Positions 19,684-30,848 of a stretch of DNA of 64,000 nucleotides are shown piece after piece; position 1 is the stretch's first letter, and the number at the start of each line of letters is the position of its first letter. The stretch is taken from assembly GCF_020509005.1 (NCBI RefSeq), contig NC_063016.1:1116001-1180000 (forward strand), given 5' to 3'. Origin of the DNA: Fulvia fulva (taxonomy: Eukaryota > Ascomycota > Dothideomycetes > Mycosphaerellales > Mycosphaerellaceae). Under the pieces are notes generated by a model, which was given only the letters and a program-made list of their open reading frames with translations, ran no database searches and was not told the origin of the DNA. Position numbers and translations under genes: made by a program.

Positions 19684-22600
19684 ATGTACATCAAACAAAT
19701 CATCATCCAAGGCTTCAAGTCCTACAAGGACCAGACCGTCATCGAGCCTTTCTCACCCAAGCACAACGTTATCGTCGGCCGCAATGGATCCGGCAAGAGC
19801 AACTTCTTCGCCGCCGTGCGGTTCGTGCTCAGCGACAAGTACACCCAGCTCAGTCGCGAGGACCGCCAGAGTCTGCTGCATGAAGGTGCCGGATCGGCAG
19901 TGATGAGCGCCTATGTCGAGCTCATCATCGACAACAGTGACGAGCGTATCCCGACCAACACCCCGGAGGTCATCCTTAGGCGCACAATCGGTCAGAAGAA
20001 GGACGAGTACAGCTTGAACCGCAAGAACACCACCAAGAACGAGGTTCTCAACATTCTGGAGAGTGCTGGCTTTAGCAGGAGTAATCCTTACTACATTGTG
20101 CCTCAGGGCAGAGTCACGGCCATTACCAACATGAAGGACAACGAACGTTTGAACATGCTAAAGACAGTCGCTGGTACGGAGGTGTACGAGAGCAGAAGAG
20201 CCGAGTCGCACAAGATCATGCAAGAGACTGAGCAGAAGCGCAACAAGATCGACGATTTGCTTGAGCATATCCGCACGCGTCTGGATGAGCTAGAGTCAGA
20301 GAAGGAGGAGCTACGTGCATTCCAGGATAAAGAGCGAGAACGAAAGTGCCTGGAGTACAGCATCCACAAGAAGGATGAAGAGTCCATTTCGGAGCAGCTG
20401 GAGAGGATCGATGAGGCAGTCGAAGGTCGCACTGGTCAAAACGACGACCACCGCGAAGCCATGCAAGAAGCTGAGAGTCAGCTGGAGACAATCGACGCAC
20501 AAATCACTTCGCTGCAGCAGCAGATCAAGTTGCTGACGCAAGAACGAGCACAATACAAGGACGAGCGCAAAGAAGCCGCTCGTACCAAAGCCAAAGCAGA
20601 GTCCGATCTGCAAGCAGCGCAGGACAATCAAAGTGCTGCTCAGCAAGCTCAAGCTCAGCAGGCCGAAGATCTCAAAGATACCCAGCACCAGATCAAGCAG
20701 CACGAAGCACAGCTCAAAAAGTTGCTACCGGAGTACAATGCCAAGCGTGAGGAGGAACGGACCGTTAAACAGCAGATGCAGGAGGCCCAGGCTACCGTTC
20801 AACGACTATATGCCAAACAAGGTCGTCAGAATCAGTTCCGCACCAAGAAGGAGCGTGATACTTGGCTTCAGCAGCGCATCGCCGAAAGTAACTCGTCTCT
20901 GGCGAAGACAAAAGCCAATTCGATACAAATATCAGAAGACGTGACTGAGCTCGAGGAGACCATCAACCAGCTCGAGACTGACATTGCCGAGCTGCGTGAG
21001 CGCATCGACAACCGCGGTGGCGACCAGCAGAACATTGCTACAGAAGTACAACGTGCCAAAGACGACCGAGATCGTCTTCAGGACCAGCGCAAAGAGCTCT
21101 GGCGGGAGGAAGCCAGACTGGACTCCGTCATCGAAAATGCTCGGAGACAGCTAAACAACGCTGAGCATTTCTTGAGCCACATGATGGACCAGAACACATC
21201 TCGTGGCCTGGCAAACATTCGAAAGATTGTCAGGGAAGAGGCCATCGAAGGAGCATACGGTCCACTTGGAGAACTGTTTAAGTGCCAACCCCAATACAAG
21301 ACCGCTGCTGAAGTCACCGCTGGTGTCTCCCTCTTCCATTTCGTCGTGAATAACGACGAGATTGCGACGAAACTTATCGAGCGCCTGAAGAGGGACAAGC
21401 TTGGTCGCGTTACGTTCGTACCGCTCAGTCGTATCAATATCAGGCCGACTGAGTTGCCGAAGGCTAGCGATGCTGTGCCGCTTCTGTCGAGGATCAAGTA
21501 CGAACCAACGTTTGAAAGTGCGATGCAGCAAGTCTTTGGCAGGACGATCGTGTGTCCGAACTTACACGTCGCTTCACAGTACGCGCGCAGCCATTCTCTG
21601 AGTGCCATCACTCCATCAGGTGATCGGTCAGACAAAAGGGGTGCCCTGACTGGAGGTTACTACGATGATAAGCAATCGCGTCTCGACGGCATTGCCAAGT
21701 TTGTTGCAGCTAGAGACGAGTTCGAGAACGCAGACGGACGCAAAGAGGAGATCCGGCATGAACTTCAGCAGATTGATCAAAAGGTCACCAAGGCGATGAG
21801 TATCCTGCAGAAGTCTGAACAGAAGCGTACACAGCTCGAGGGCGGATATGGACCTCTCCGGGAAGAGCTACGGAGTAAGGAGCGGGAGCTGAGTGAACGC
21901 CGCGACGAGATGGACGCAAAGCAGCGTCAGAAGGAGAACGTTGATGCATTGCTCAGTGACTTCAGCAACCAGCTCTCTGGCTGGCAATCTGAACTGCAGG
22001 CCGACTTTAAGAAAGCACTCAGTAATCAGGAAGAACGCCAACTGGACGACCTCAACGCTCAATTGCCAGAATTGAGGAAGCAACACGCACAGCTGAGCCA
22101 CGAGCTTGCCGAGCTGGACGGCCAGAAGCGCGAAGTAGAAGACACGCTGAACGTAAATCTGCGACCACGCCTCGACCAGCTCCAAGCCACAGACCTGGAC
22201 ACGTCTCTCAGCATCGGCGGTAGCAGCAGCGTCAGGCTGAAGGAGCTCAAATCAGACTTTAAGCGGGCGACAAAGGCGCTGGACAATATCGAGACGAAAC
22301 TGCAAGAGATTGAACAATCGATCGAGGAGCAACAGAAACAGCTGCAGGATATCGAGGCTAGCCGCGCCAACAAGGCTGCTGAATTGGAGAAACTCGAACA
22401 AGCTATCAGAAATTACCAGAAGAACGTCGAGAAGAACGCTTCGCGGCGTGCGCAATACAGCGCCCGGCTCACAGAAGTTCGTGCCCAGATCAATGGTCTT
22501 GGTGTACTCCCAGACGTGGCATTCAGCGTCCAGTACACCAACATGAGCACCAATACTGCGACACAGCGGCTGCACAAGGTGCAGGAGTCTCTGAAGAAGT

Positions 22601-23307
22601 ACGGACATGTCAACAAGAAGGCCTTCGAACAATTCAAACAATTCGAGACTCAGAGGACTGAGCTGGAGAACCGTCGCAAAGAGCTCGACGCAAGTGACTC
22701 CAGTATTCGAGAGCTGATCGATGTCCTCGATCAACGCAAGGATGAGGCTATCGTGCGTACCTTCAAGCAAGTCAGCAAGGAGTTCTCCGCTGTGTTCGAG
22801 AAGCTGGTCCCAGCAGGCAAAGGCCGCTTGATCATCCAACGCCGCAGCGATAAACAAGCCAATGGCGCCGCCAACCTCGATGACAGCGACGACGAAGACC
22901 AGAACCGATCCTCATCAGGCGTAGAGAATTACATTGGTGTCGGCATCTCCGTCTCCTTCAACTCGAAGCACGACGAGCAACAACGTATCCAGCAGCTTTC
23001 AGGAGGCCAAAAGTCGCTCTGCGCCTTGGCTCTTGTCTTCGCCATCCAGTTCTCTGATCCTGCACCCTTCTACCTCTTCGATGAAATCGATGCCAATCTG
23101 GATGCGCAGTACCGCACGGCCGTGGCGCAGCTCTTACAAGAATGCTCGCAAACTGGTCAGTTCATCTGCACTACTTTCAGGCCTGAGATGTTGCACGTGG
23201 CGGAGAAGTGCTATGGTGTCAGCTACTTGAACAAGGCGAGTAGCATTGACGTGGTCAGTCGCGAGCAGGCGTTGGACTTTGTTGATGGGCAGATTAGTGG
23301 AAAGTAA
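19684..23307 (+). CDS. SMC3: Cohesin subunit SMC3
   Basis: An intronless 1207-residue frame, full family length. Walker A is GRNGSGKS at residues 32-39. The Eco1-acetylated lysine pair is K105-K106 in GQKKDEYS. Two long coiled-coil arms flank a hinge at about residues 520-660 (GPLGELF to LTGGYYDDKQSRL). The ABC signature LSGGQ is at 1105-1109, and Walker B LFDEIDAN has D1133-E1134. SMC3 pairs with SMC1 and the kleisin to form the ring that holds sister chromatids together in the nucleus. All key residues are intact. A complete lack of introns in a gene this long is notable beside its intron-rich neighbours. It is convergent with the RING gene at 23534. Confidence 0.97.
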   Translation: MYIKQIIIQGFKSYKDQTVIEPFSPKHNVIVGRNGSGKSNFFAAVRFVLSDKYTQLSREDRQSLLHEGAGSAVMSAYVELIIDNSDERIPTNTPEVILRRTIGQKKDEYSLNRKNTTKNEVLNILESAGFSRSNPYYIVPQGRVTAITNMKDNERLNMLKTVAGTEVYESRRAESHKIMQETEQKRNKIDDLLEHIRTRLDELESEKEELRAFQDKERERKCLEYSIHKKDEESISEQLERIDEAVEGRTGQNDDHREAMQEAESQLETIDAQITSLQQQIKLLTQERAQYKDERKEAARTKAKAESDLQAAQDNQSAAQQAQAQQAEDLKDTQHQIKQHEAQLKKLLPEYNAKREEERTVKQQMQEAQATVQRLYAKQGRQNQFRTKKERDTWLQQRIAESNSSLAKTKANSIQISEDVTELEETINQLETDIAELRERIDNRGGDQQNIATEVQRAKDDRDRLQDQRKELWREEARLDSVIENARRQLNNAEHFLSHMMDQNTSRGLANIRKIVREEAIEGAYGPLGELFKCQPQYKTAAEVTAGVSLFHFVVNNDEIATKLIERLKRDKLGRVTFVPLSRINIRPTELPKASDAVPLLSRIKYEPTFESAMQQVFGRTIVCPNLHVASQYARSHSLSAITPSGDRSDKRGALTGGYYDDKQSRLDGIAKFVAARDEFENADGRKEEIRHELQQIDQKVTKAMSILQKSEQKRTQLEGGYGPLREELRSKERELSERRDEMDAKQRQKENVDALLSDFSNQLSGWQSELQADFKKALSNQEERQLDDLNAQLPELRKQHAQLSHELAELDGQKREVEDTLNVNLRPRLDQLQATDLDTSLSIGGSSSVRLKELKSDFKRATKALDNIETKLQEIEQSIEEQQKQLQDIEASRANKAAELEKLEQAIRNYQKNVEKNASRRAQYSARLTEVRAQINGLGVLPDVAFSVQYTNMSTNTATQRLHKVQESLKKYGHVNKKAFEQFKQFETQRTELENRRKELDASDSSIRELIDVLDQRKDEAIVRTFKQVSKEFSAVFEKLVPAGKGRLIIQRRSDKQANGAANLDDSDDEDQNRSSSGVENYIGVGISVSFNSKHDEQQRIQQLSGGQKSLCALALVFAIQFSDPAPFYLFDEIDANLDAQYRTAVAQLLQECSQTGQFICTTFRPEMLHVAEKCYGVSYLNKASSIDVVSREQALDFVDGQISGK

Positions 23308-23533
23308 ATGTGATGCGGGTTGTGTATATGAGCCAAGGCGTTTAGGTGGATTGATGGCTGCAAGATATGGTATACCAGTATGCGCTCGTGCTGGTCATGG
23401 ACGGTGCGCCGTTCACGGAGTTATTGCTATGTAGCGAATGCACCCCATGTGCCACTCAAGGGCCTCCACCTCGTAGTCAAGCGCATAGTGTAAGGCGATG
23501 CCCGCATTGCAACATCCCTCGACAGGCGTCTAT

Positions 23534-26404
23534 CTAAGCCCTGATCACTTTAACCTTCTGCCTAATCTGCTTCCTGCACACAGGACAGTTCGCCGCACGT
23601 CTCGGTCTGGTGTGATCATGTGCCATCACCGGAGAATGCTGATCGGAACACCACTTGCACATGGTGAGATGCCCGCAAGGGAGCGTGCAAATTGTAGCTC
23701 TCTGGCTGTAACAGATGCGGCAGTCTAATAACACCGTCATCTCTTCTTCCGTCATGGGCTCTTCTGGTCGACCGCTATCCCTCGCATCGAGGCCCACGCG
23801 TTCGTCAGCTGCATCGTCCTCATCCTCGTCAGCAAAGTCGCCCGTGAAGTCCGGCTGAGCTGTCAATTCAGGCTCGCGGAATCTTCGAGCTGTCATGGAT
23901 CTCGTGGCCATCAGCTCGTCCCGTGCAGGGTTGAAGCCGTTATCTTGGAGACGTCGGTACGCTGCTCGTGTCGCATCATCACGGTTGGCTAGGCGTTCGA
24001 ACAGAGCCGCTGGCGAGTCTCCCATGGCGAGTCTGCTTGCGGCGAGGGCAGTACTGACACCAGTGGCACGACGTTGAACATCAAGTTCAGCTCTCGAGTG
24101 GTTCCCCTGCCTCGCAGTATCACGCAGCTCTTGCCTTAGTGCAGCTTGTCGCTCATTTTGTTCTTGGCTATTATGCTGCCCATGTATCTGCTCGCAAAGC
24201 TGGAGAGTCTGCGGATCTTGGAGCATGGATGCAAGGATGGCCCTATCCTCGCTGTCCCTGCGACCAGCCTGTAAGCGAGAGAACATTTCCGCCGGGCCAG
24301 ACACACCCGATCGTCTCCTGACCTGAGCACTCATCTGGAAGCACTCCGCCATGATCTCAATATCATGAACGATGGCTTGACCACCTGGTGACATGGCCGC
24401 TGCCATAGCCGATGCATCTGGTGTGAACGTGACGTGCTCACCGCGCGCCCGACGTCGACGATTGCGCTCCGTTGGCAAGCCTACTGCCCAGATTATGTCT
24501 TCATCCTGTATGAGGGACTTCAGGTACACGGCATCTGCTTCATCGAGACTGTTGCCTTCGACACTTTGTATCAACCGACGGATGACAGCGGTCGCAGATA
24601 CATCTGACGGCAGATTGCGGATAGGAAGAAAAGCGCCCATTGAAGAAAGGTCTTCAAAATGCAGCATGCCGTTCAGCATAAAGAGCGCGTCCAGACCATG
24701 ATCGTTGTTTATCGCGGGGTCTGGATTCAGCGAGTGTCCTGGTGGGCCGGCAACAATGGCTGGAGTGGGAGGAACAGCTTCGCGCTGCTCGGCAACGTTG
24801 GTTGGGGACTCGGCTGAGGTGCGTGCAAGATTGCTCGCGCGGTCAATGGCTACACCTGCAAGCATACTCAGCGGAAAGTTGCTCGCTGTGCCATGGAGCT
24901 CAGCTGTGCCGCTCGAGTCCAGCTCGCGTGCCTGTTGATCAAGCAGTGCCTGGTAATCTTGAAGGTGATCGTTGTGGCTCGACTCTCCGTTGTGCTGCTG
25001 ATGCCCGCGCTGATGAGCAACCTGGCTGTTGACCTCATGCGGCACACCCCAAACATCTGCTTCACGCATCTGAAGGCTTGCTAAGCGACGTAACGCTTCA
25101 TCTGTCTCAACTCTATCCTCACCCTCCAAGACCTGACGCAACGTACGTTCTTCTCTACGCACTTCCTCGGCAGCACGAAATCGCTCCATGGCTCTTGTGA
25201 ACATGCCTCCGATCGGCGATTCGTAATTCTCGCCTTGCGCTGCCATTTCCTCTCTCGTCCCAAACAAACGCATGTAGTTTTCGGTGGAACGCATATTGTC
25301 CTGCAGTGCTCTCAGGCGTGATTGAGAAGCTCGGTGCTCCTGGTCCGCAACATCTAACTCCGAAGCTGCTTGCTCTCGATTCCTTTGAGCCTCGTTGACT
25401 TGTTGCCTAGCTTCCTCGACGCGGGCTTGCATACCGGCGAGCGTGCGATCGCTCTGCGTTGTGCTGAGGTTCTCTGACAAAGCATCGACACTGCTGATCG
25501 TCCGCTGCGCGTGATCCGTCGACAATCTTTCCGATAGTGGTACGTCGGAGATGTTGTCCAAGGTGTGACCAAGTTGTAGCAGCCGAGCAGACGCTTCTGT
25601 GTGATCGGGGACGTTCTCGCCCAGGTCACGTAGTCCAGATATGACCCGCTCGATCCCATTTCTCATCCGATTTAGCTCGCGCCGCAACGCAGCAATACGG
25701 CGTGCTTGGTACTCACGATTGCGAGATGCAGCTGGAGTCATTATCTGTGCGTGAATGTTCGCCCGATCTGCATCACTCCGCATGCTCGATTGTACTGTTG
25801 GCCGAGTGACCGGCTGATGCTGACGTTCCTCCTCACTTGAAGCTGCCTGGAACAGCTGGTCTAACGTGTCTTCAAGAGTCGGTCCAGGCTGATTCTGTTG
25901 AGATTCTGCTACAGTGTGTTGCTGCCGTGCCATGTCCCGCTCGCGTTCCTCCATTTCGCTGCGTTCTCGACCAGCTCGCAGCTCCTCTATGGTTCTCGGT
26001 AAGAAGCCCGGAGAGACATCTCGTAAATCCTCGCCAAGCACCGCCACTCGCTCTTCGCTGCCATCGTCTCTCGAGACCACTCGATAACCTCGGTGAAAGT
26101 CGTACCAACGACGCAGAAAAGCGCTCTGATCAGGCACCTCCGGGATTCTGGTCTGGGCCGGTCGAAGTGCGGAGGCCTCTACACGATTCTCCCAGAAGGT
26201 CTTGCAGCACCAACAGTAGCTCTGCCACCGCGTGCCCCGCAGAACATAGCCCACACCATCGACGTAAGTGCGGTAGGAGGCAGAATGGGCTCGACTGTCG
26301 TAGCATGCGCAACACTCACCAATGGAGCTGAGACGGCAGGATGTTGGCAGCTTGTGCTCGCAGTAGTGCTCCAAGCGAGGCAGCCCAGCAGTCAGCGTGC
26401 CCAT
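23534..26404 (-). CDS. Large RING-finger protein, putative E3 ligase
   Basis: A 956-residue single exon from ATG 26404. The N terminus has spaced cysteines, histidines and tryptophans (CEHKLPTSC, GECCACYD, SYCWCCKTFW), a conserved-looking zinc-binding-like region. The middle is long, charged, partly coiled coil (residues ~230-400) and otherwise disordered. The C terminus is a C3HC4 RING: CRICYSQRATICTLPCGH, then CKWC, then CPVCRK, ending KVKVIRA. C-terminal RINGs of this compact type recruit E2 enzymes; substrate and location are unknown. No membrane segment seen. Confidence 0.85.
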   Translation of the reverse strand: MGTLTAGLPRLEHYCEHKLPTSCRLSSIGECCACYDSRAHSASYRTYVDGVGYVLRGTRWQSYCWCCKTFWENRVEASALRPAQTRIPEVPDQSAFLRRWYDFHRGYRVVSRDDGSEERVAVLGEDLRDVSPGFLPRTIEELRAGRERSEMEERERDMARQQHTVAESQQNQPGPTLEDTLDQLFQAASSEEERQHQPVTRPTVQSSMRSDADRANIHAQIMTPAASRNREYQARRIAALRRELNRMRNGIERVISGLRDLGENVPDHTEASARLLQLGHTLDNISDVPLSERLSTDHAQRTISSVDALSENLSTTQSDRTLAGMQARVEEARQQVNEAQRNREQAASELDVADQEHRASQSRLRALQDNMRSTENYMRLFGTREEMAAQGENYESPIGGMFTRAMERFRAAEEVRREERTLRQVLEGEDRVETDEALRRLASLQMREADVWGVPHEVNSQVAHQRGHQQHNGESSHNDHLQDYQALLDQQARELDSSGTAELHGTASNFPLSMLAGVAIDRASNLARTSAESPTNVAEQREAVPPTPAIVAGPPGHSLNPDPAINNDHGLDALFMLNGMLHFEDLSSMGAFLPIRNLPSDVSATAVIRRLIQSVEGNSLDEADAVYLKSLIQDEDIIWAVGLPTERNRRRRARGEHVTFTPDASAMAAAMSPGGQAIVHDIEIMAECFQMSAQVRRRSGVSGPAEMFSRLQAGRRDSEDRAILASMLQDPQTLQLCEQIHGQHNSQEQNERQAALRQELRDTARQGNHSRAELDVQRRATGVSTALAASRLAMGDSPAALFERLANRDDATRAAYRRLQDNGFNPARDELMATRSMTARRFREPELTAQPDFTGDFADEDEDDAADERVGLDARDSGRPEEPMTEEEMTVLLDCRICYSQRATICTLPCGHLTMCKWCSDQHSPVMAHDHTRPRRAANCPVCRKQIRQKVKVIRA

Positions 26405-29140
26405 TACTCCTCAGAATGCCGGATTAATCAATGTCGGATGCATGCCCCGTGTTTGTGTGGCGACATTGATGACAGCCCTGGAGACTTCTGGAAGGTCCAG
26501 CCTGCAGAAAGTACAACTCTAGAAACAGCGCAATGGCAATGGCCCGTGCAGGGACCCTGGAAACGCGATGAAGGTAATTCAGACCTCACGCTTCTCGCTT
26601 TCACCCTTTCCCCTCCACCCACCAAGTGGCTGCTCAACATTGACGCCCCCCGCCCCCCGCCGGCCTTGCGAGGCGCATCTCAAACCCTTCGAAACTGCCC
26701 AAGAGGTTCCGTAGCCTGACGATGACGATGGCTCGCCCAACGGACGCCAGCTGCCCACGGCACGCGCGCTGAAGATGCCAAATTGTCGTGGTAATACACA
26801 GCAGACGAGCAGCAATCACCCTATTCTGCTGCGTGTTGGTGCCCAAACTGACGCCACACAAGATCTGGGACGGCCCTTCGTCCACAACGGCATGGGCGGA
26901 GGCGGGTGGCTACCACGTGCCTGCTCGTACAAGGCGCCGATCATTAACGCGTGGCTGCATGCTGTGCTGATCAGCTACAGTGCCTCACTTTCCGAACGTC
27001 CCATAGCGCAACCTGCTGATATATGCCCTGACTGATCGACAGCATAGTGGCTGCCTCACCAGCAGTCTTCAGCTGTCTACAATCAGTTGATGCCCAACTG
27101 CTCTGCGCAAATCGTTTCCGACACCGCGCTTCACCTTCAAGCGAGCAAGGACGATCGTGTCGTCCATGCTACCCCAAACGGCCCTCTTGCGTCGAATGAT
27201 ACGACAAGTCGTGTCTCACCAAAGCCTTCGTACAGCCGGGCAGGGGAAGTTGTCGGCGTCGGCGACACGAAAATTGACTAGGGCAATGTGCAGAACGTTT
27301 GCAAACGCTTCCTGGCACCACAAACGCCTATCAGCCACTGTCCTTCTTTCAGCACGGCATGGAGTGACCTGCACAAATCCTGCATCACCAACATCTTCCG
27401 AGAAGCCACGGTCTCATCAAGCGAAGCAGGGACCATGCTACCGGTAAGCAAGAGTTAGCAGCGGAACACTGCACCCGAGTTGCGCCGCTTTCAACATGGC
27501 CATTGGTCTACCGAGCACCCTCGCGCCGCATCTCAGCGGTCATCACTCAAATCATGGATCTTCACGCCGCCACTGCGTGCTCCTGGCATCTTGAAGCATA
27601 AGAATACAATCGCTCCGCGCGCTCCCGCTTCGCACCTACCACACTGGTCCGTAAATTGTCTCGGTAAAAGGGGTGCTCTGTGCCGTTAGGCTCGTATGCG
27701 CACCAATGCTGTGCGAGAGATGGCGAACACATACCTGATCCAAGAGCGCCATCTCGTCTGACCTTGTTCAAGCGTCGTGTGGAGCCACTGCATTTTCTGA
27801 TTGCCTCCTAGGACTGGCCGAGCTCATGGCTGAGTCGGGATGACCATCTGCCACCCACGATTCTATGCATCAAGGTCGTTGCTTGGCTCATTCAATGTGG
27901 AGCTTGGTCTGCCGCACGAGCCTGTGGTAGATGACTTAGCTTGTGATCTACGCGAGCTCTTTGATCACATGCACTGATCGAGCGGATGGGGAAACGACAG
28001 ATTGAGCTCACCGAGCCAACTATACCTCCGGACTACTTCGGCTGAAGACCAAGACTATCACCCTTTTCTTCTGGCTGACGATTTTCTTGCTGATGAGACG
28101 TTGTGCAACATATGGCAGTGTTGGTCGAACGTACCAAGCCAAGGTCACATCGCGTGCACTGGCTGAGACATGCGCCCAACCGTTCCATTATTTCTCGAAG
28201 CCTTCCAAGTCGCCTCCCGATCAAGCTCAACTACTACACCAGCTGCAAATGTGCACGACCTGCCGTGGTCCGCGATAGCATGGCACGGTCCACACTCTTT
28301 CTGAATCACGTCTTCGAGGATCATGTTCTGGACCTGGTGTCAGCTGCAGGAACATGCGAGCCAAAATTTTCAAGTCGGGAAAATCTATTCGTGCTGACCT
28401 TGAGAGCGTTACACCAGGCACTGATTCGCGGACTCTGTGGTCGGTGGCCTTCAGCTATGATGCCACTCGTCAGCACGTGTAGTGCTTGCACATTCCTGCG
28501 CAGGACCAATTATGTGCAGTGCCTCGCTTAAAGGAACGCCATGTTCGTGAGCCCGACCTTTCTGATTCGGTGACAATTGTTCCTGCCCAAAGAAGCTCCC
28601 ATCCAGTTTACCCCATGTGCAGCAAATGCACACGGATGGTGGACCCGCGCCATTGGGACTTTGTGTCATTGGTGGTATGAGAACCATCAGATTACACTTC
28701 GCCTTCCACGCAGAATGTCCAGTCTAACTTCCCAGTTCAAGCGAGACATACATGCAGGAAAGATACACCTCATTTTGTTCGGTCGCAGACTATGCACGAC
28801 GTCGAAAGGCGTCTCCTCGAATGCTCAGATGAGCACAGAACCGCCATAGCATCATTCCAGAATAGCGGTACGAAGGCGTTGTATGGACACAGCAATAAGC
28901 ATGGGTTACAGGTCGGCTCACGGACTGTTACGCGCATGTCATCAACGTGCTCCAACTGAGGACAGGCAAGCCTTGCAAGAGCGCAGACTATATAAGAGCC
29001 ACAGCAGTCCACTGTCAATATCAAAGTCGAATCACCTGGAAGCAACATTCTATGTAGTCAACATTGCGACCATTCACACCACGACCAATACAGCCTCTTC
29101 ACTATACACACCAGCACAAGTCCGCAACTCTACCTCAAGT
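26405..29140. other. Gene-poor 2.7 kb stretch
   Basis: Many overlapping short frames on both strands, none with a domain, signal peptide or coherent intron model, and no tRNA-like cloverleaf seen. It is the largest apparently empty interval in the window. It ends with the TATA-containing promoter of the gene at 29141. Confidence 0.45.
28989..28996 (+). promoter_or_regulatory. Strong TATA box
   Basis: TATATAAG in the context GACTATATAAGAGCC, about 145 bases before the ATG at 29141. The expected transcription start is near 29020. Confidence 0.5.
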
Positions 29141-29465
29141 ATGTCTGTAGGCGATCGAACAACAGCAGATCGCAAGAAAGCAGAGGAAGCCAGGTCTCGT
29201 CTCACTCCTGACATCAAGGAGGAAAGTGGGCCGCTAACACCAGCACAGTCTCGCCCAAGTCGGGTCTCAGTTCCAAGGCTACGACGGCAAGCCGCCTAAA
29301 ACCCCTCCTCAGACGAACTCAAGCTCTACAAGAAATGCAAAACCAAAGTCGACCAAAGGTGCCACTTCCTCTAGACAGTCTAAGGTGACGATCGTCAGAT
29401 GGCCAGGTATGTGTGATATGCCAATGATTTACATCAAGCTGATAGACGTAGCGAGCTTCACATGA
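29141..29465 (+). CDS. Small polar protein of unknown function
   Basis: The three-exon model join(29141..29193,29249..29406,29452..29465) gives 74 residues. Intron 1 ends with GCTAACACCAGCACAG but uses a poor donor, GTCTCG. Intron 2 is GTATGT...GACGTAG with a CTGAT branch. The protein is basic and Ser/Thr/Lys/Pro-rich (GYDGKPPKTPPQTN, TKGATSSRQSK) with no recognised domain and no signal peptide. Support comes from the strong TATA box and consistent splice phases rather than similarity. If intron 1 is not spliced, the frame stops at 29299 after 52 codons. Confidence 0.4.
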
Positions 29466-29765
29466 CGAGGGCTCCGATCAGTCGGTATGTGTAGATGATG
29501 TGCAGAGGTGCTCTTGGATTATGCGAGCGTACGTACCCGGGCAGAGACGGAATGAGGATCAGTGTGAACCTCCATAGCAGGTTCACGAATGCATTGATTG
29601 ATCATCTCTGTTCGAGCTTTCCGAAGCTCGTGTTACACTTCACGCAGCTTCCCATGATCCACGCCTCGCTATAACACGCCAGCAGGTCCAAGCATCAGCG
29701 TCTGCGGCAAAGATGACCACGCGGTTCCTCGTTTCCATCAGGCCTCCGCTTGTCCACAGGCATGG
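29466..29765. other. Intergenic, nothing seen
   Basis: 300 bases between a + strand gene end and the end of the - strand ankyrin gene; no features recognised. Confidence 0.4.
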
Positions 29766-30848
29766 TTACAGCCTAGACGTCCACGTCCTCGACCCAGACT
29801 CATTTCGCTCGAGGCTTCTATGCAACATGCCAACGATGTCACTATAGCCATAGCCCTCGGCTAACCTCAAAGGCGTGTCCAATCCTCCATCGCACACCTG
29901 CTTGTTGGGATCAGCCCCGTATGTAAGCAACAGCTGCACAGTTCCCTCATGCTGATAGTACACAGCCTCGTACAGCGCCGTCTTCAAGCGGTCTCCATCA
30001 TCGTGGCTCGGTCGAGGTATCAGCTCGTCCACAGCCATGCCCGCATCCAGCAGCATTTTGACAGCATCGTTCCGACCTCGTTTCGCAGCGCTTTGGAGCA
30101 GTCTCGTACCGTGGAACAAGCCAACACCGAAGCGTTGTAGCAAAAATTCGATACATGCTGCTTTCACTGGTGCACCTCGGACTGCGTGGCTTATGGTGTC
30201 TTTATCGACGTGTGCAGCGTGGTCCAGGAACCATGTCAACTCTTGTGGACCTGTGTGTAATGACCACTCCAGCATTCTGTTGAAGGAGAGTTGAGAGGAT
30301 CGCATGTCCCGCCAGTCATAGTCGTAGAGGACGTCCAACAGCGCGGGCCCTCTCGCGGCGAACCCTAGCGCCATAGAAGTGTTCCTATCCCCAAGCGAGG
30401 CTCCAAGTTGGACACATAGCCGCAGCACCTCGGCGTCATTATGAAGGGCCGCGAATGTGGCGATTGCTTGGATGGGAAGAGGGTATCCATCACGGTCCTG
30501 TCCAAGCTACTGGACTAGCGTGTGCACTGCCCGGACACCGTCCCGGAGTGTGCTTGCGAATAGTTCCTCTAGGCGGAAGATGCCTGCAATGTGAGTGTCA
30601 ACTAGGGACGTTCAAGCCTTGAGATGCTTGCGCGGCTTACTTTCTGGTCGCGTGCTTGGTGAGCTTAAGGCTGCTTCTCTGATGGCGTTGCCGACTGGGT
30701 CATTGATCTTGAGTTCCCAAGGTCGGGCTTTGTCGTCTGCTGGATGTCGTACGCCGGAGAAGTGGGCGAGGACTTGGTGAAGGTATTCGGCTTCTGTGAT
30801 TTTTGAGGTCTTTAGGGCGTGGTAGGCTGCATCGAAACAGAGGGTCAT
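29766..30848 (-). pseudogene. Ankyrin-repeat protein gene with in-frame stop
   Basis: Exon 1 is 30848-30641 (MTLCFDAAYHALKTSKITEAEY...). An intron, 30640-30584 (GTAAGC...TTGCAG), joins in phase 1 to a second exon open to 29766 except for one TAG at 30509-30507. Ankyrin-type repeats follow it: HNDAEVLRLCVQLGASLG, GRNDAVKMLLDAGMAVDEL, HEGTVQLLLTYGADPN and DTPLRLAEGYGYSDIVGML. Residues on both sides of the TAG read naturally (HTLVQ, stop, LGQDRDGYPLP), so CAG to TAG, a C-to-T transition, would explain the break. An intron removing the stop would be only about 40 bases with a non-consensus donor. Ankyrin repeats mediate protein binding; the role here is unknown. Confidence 0.6.
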
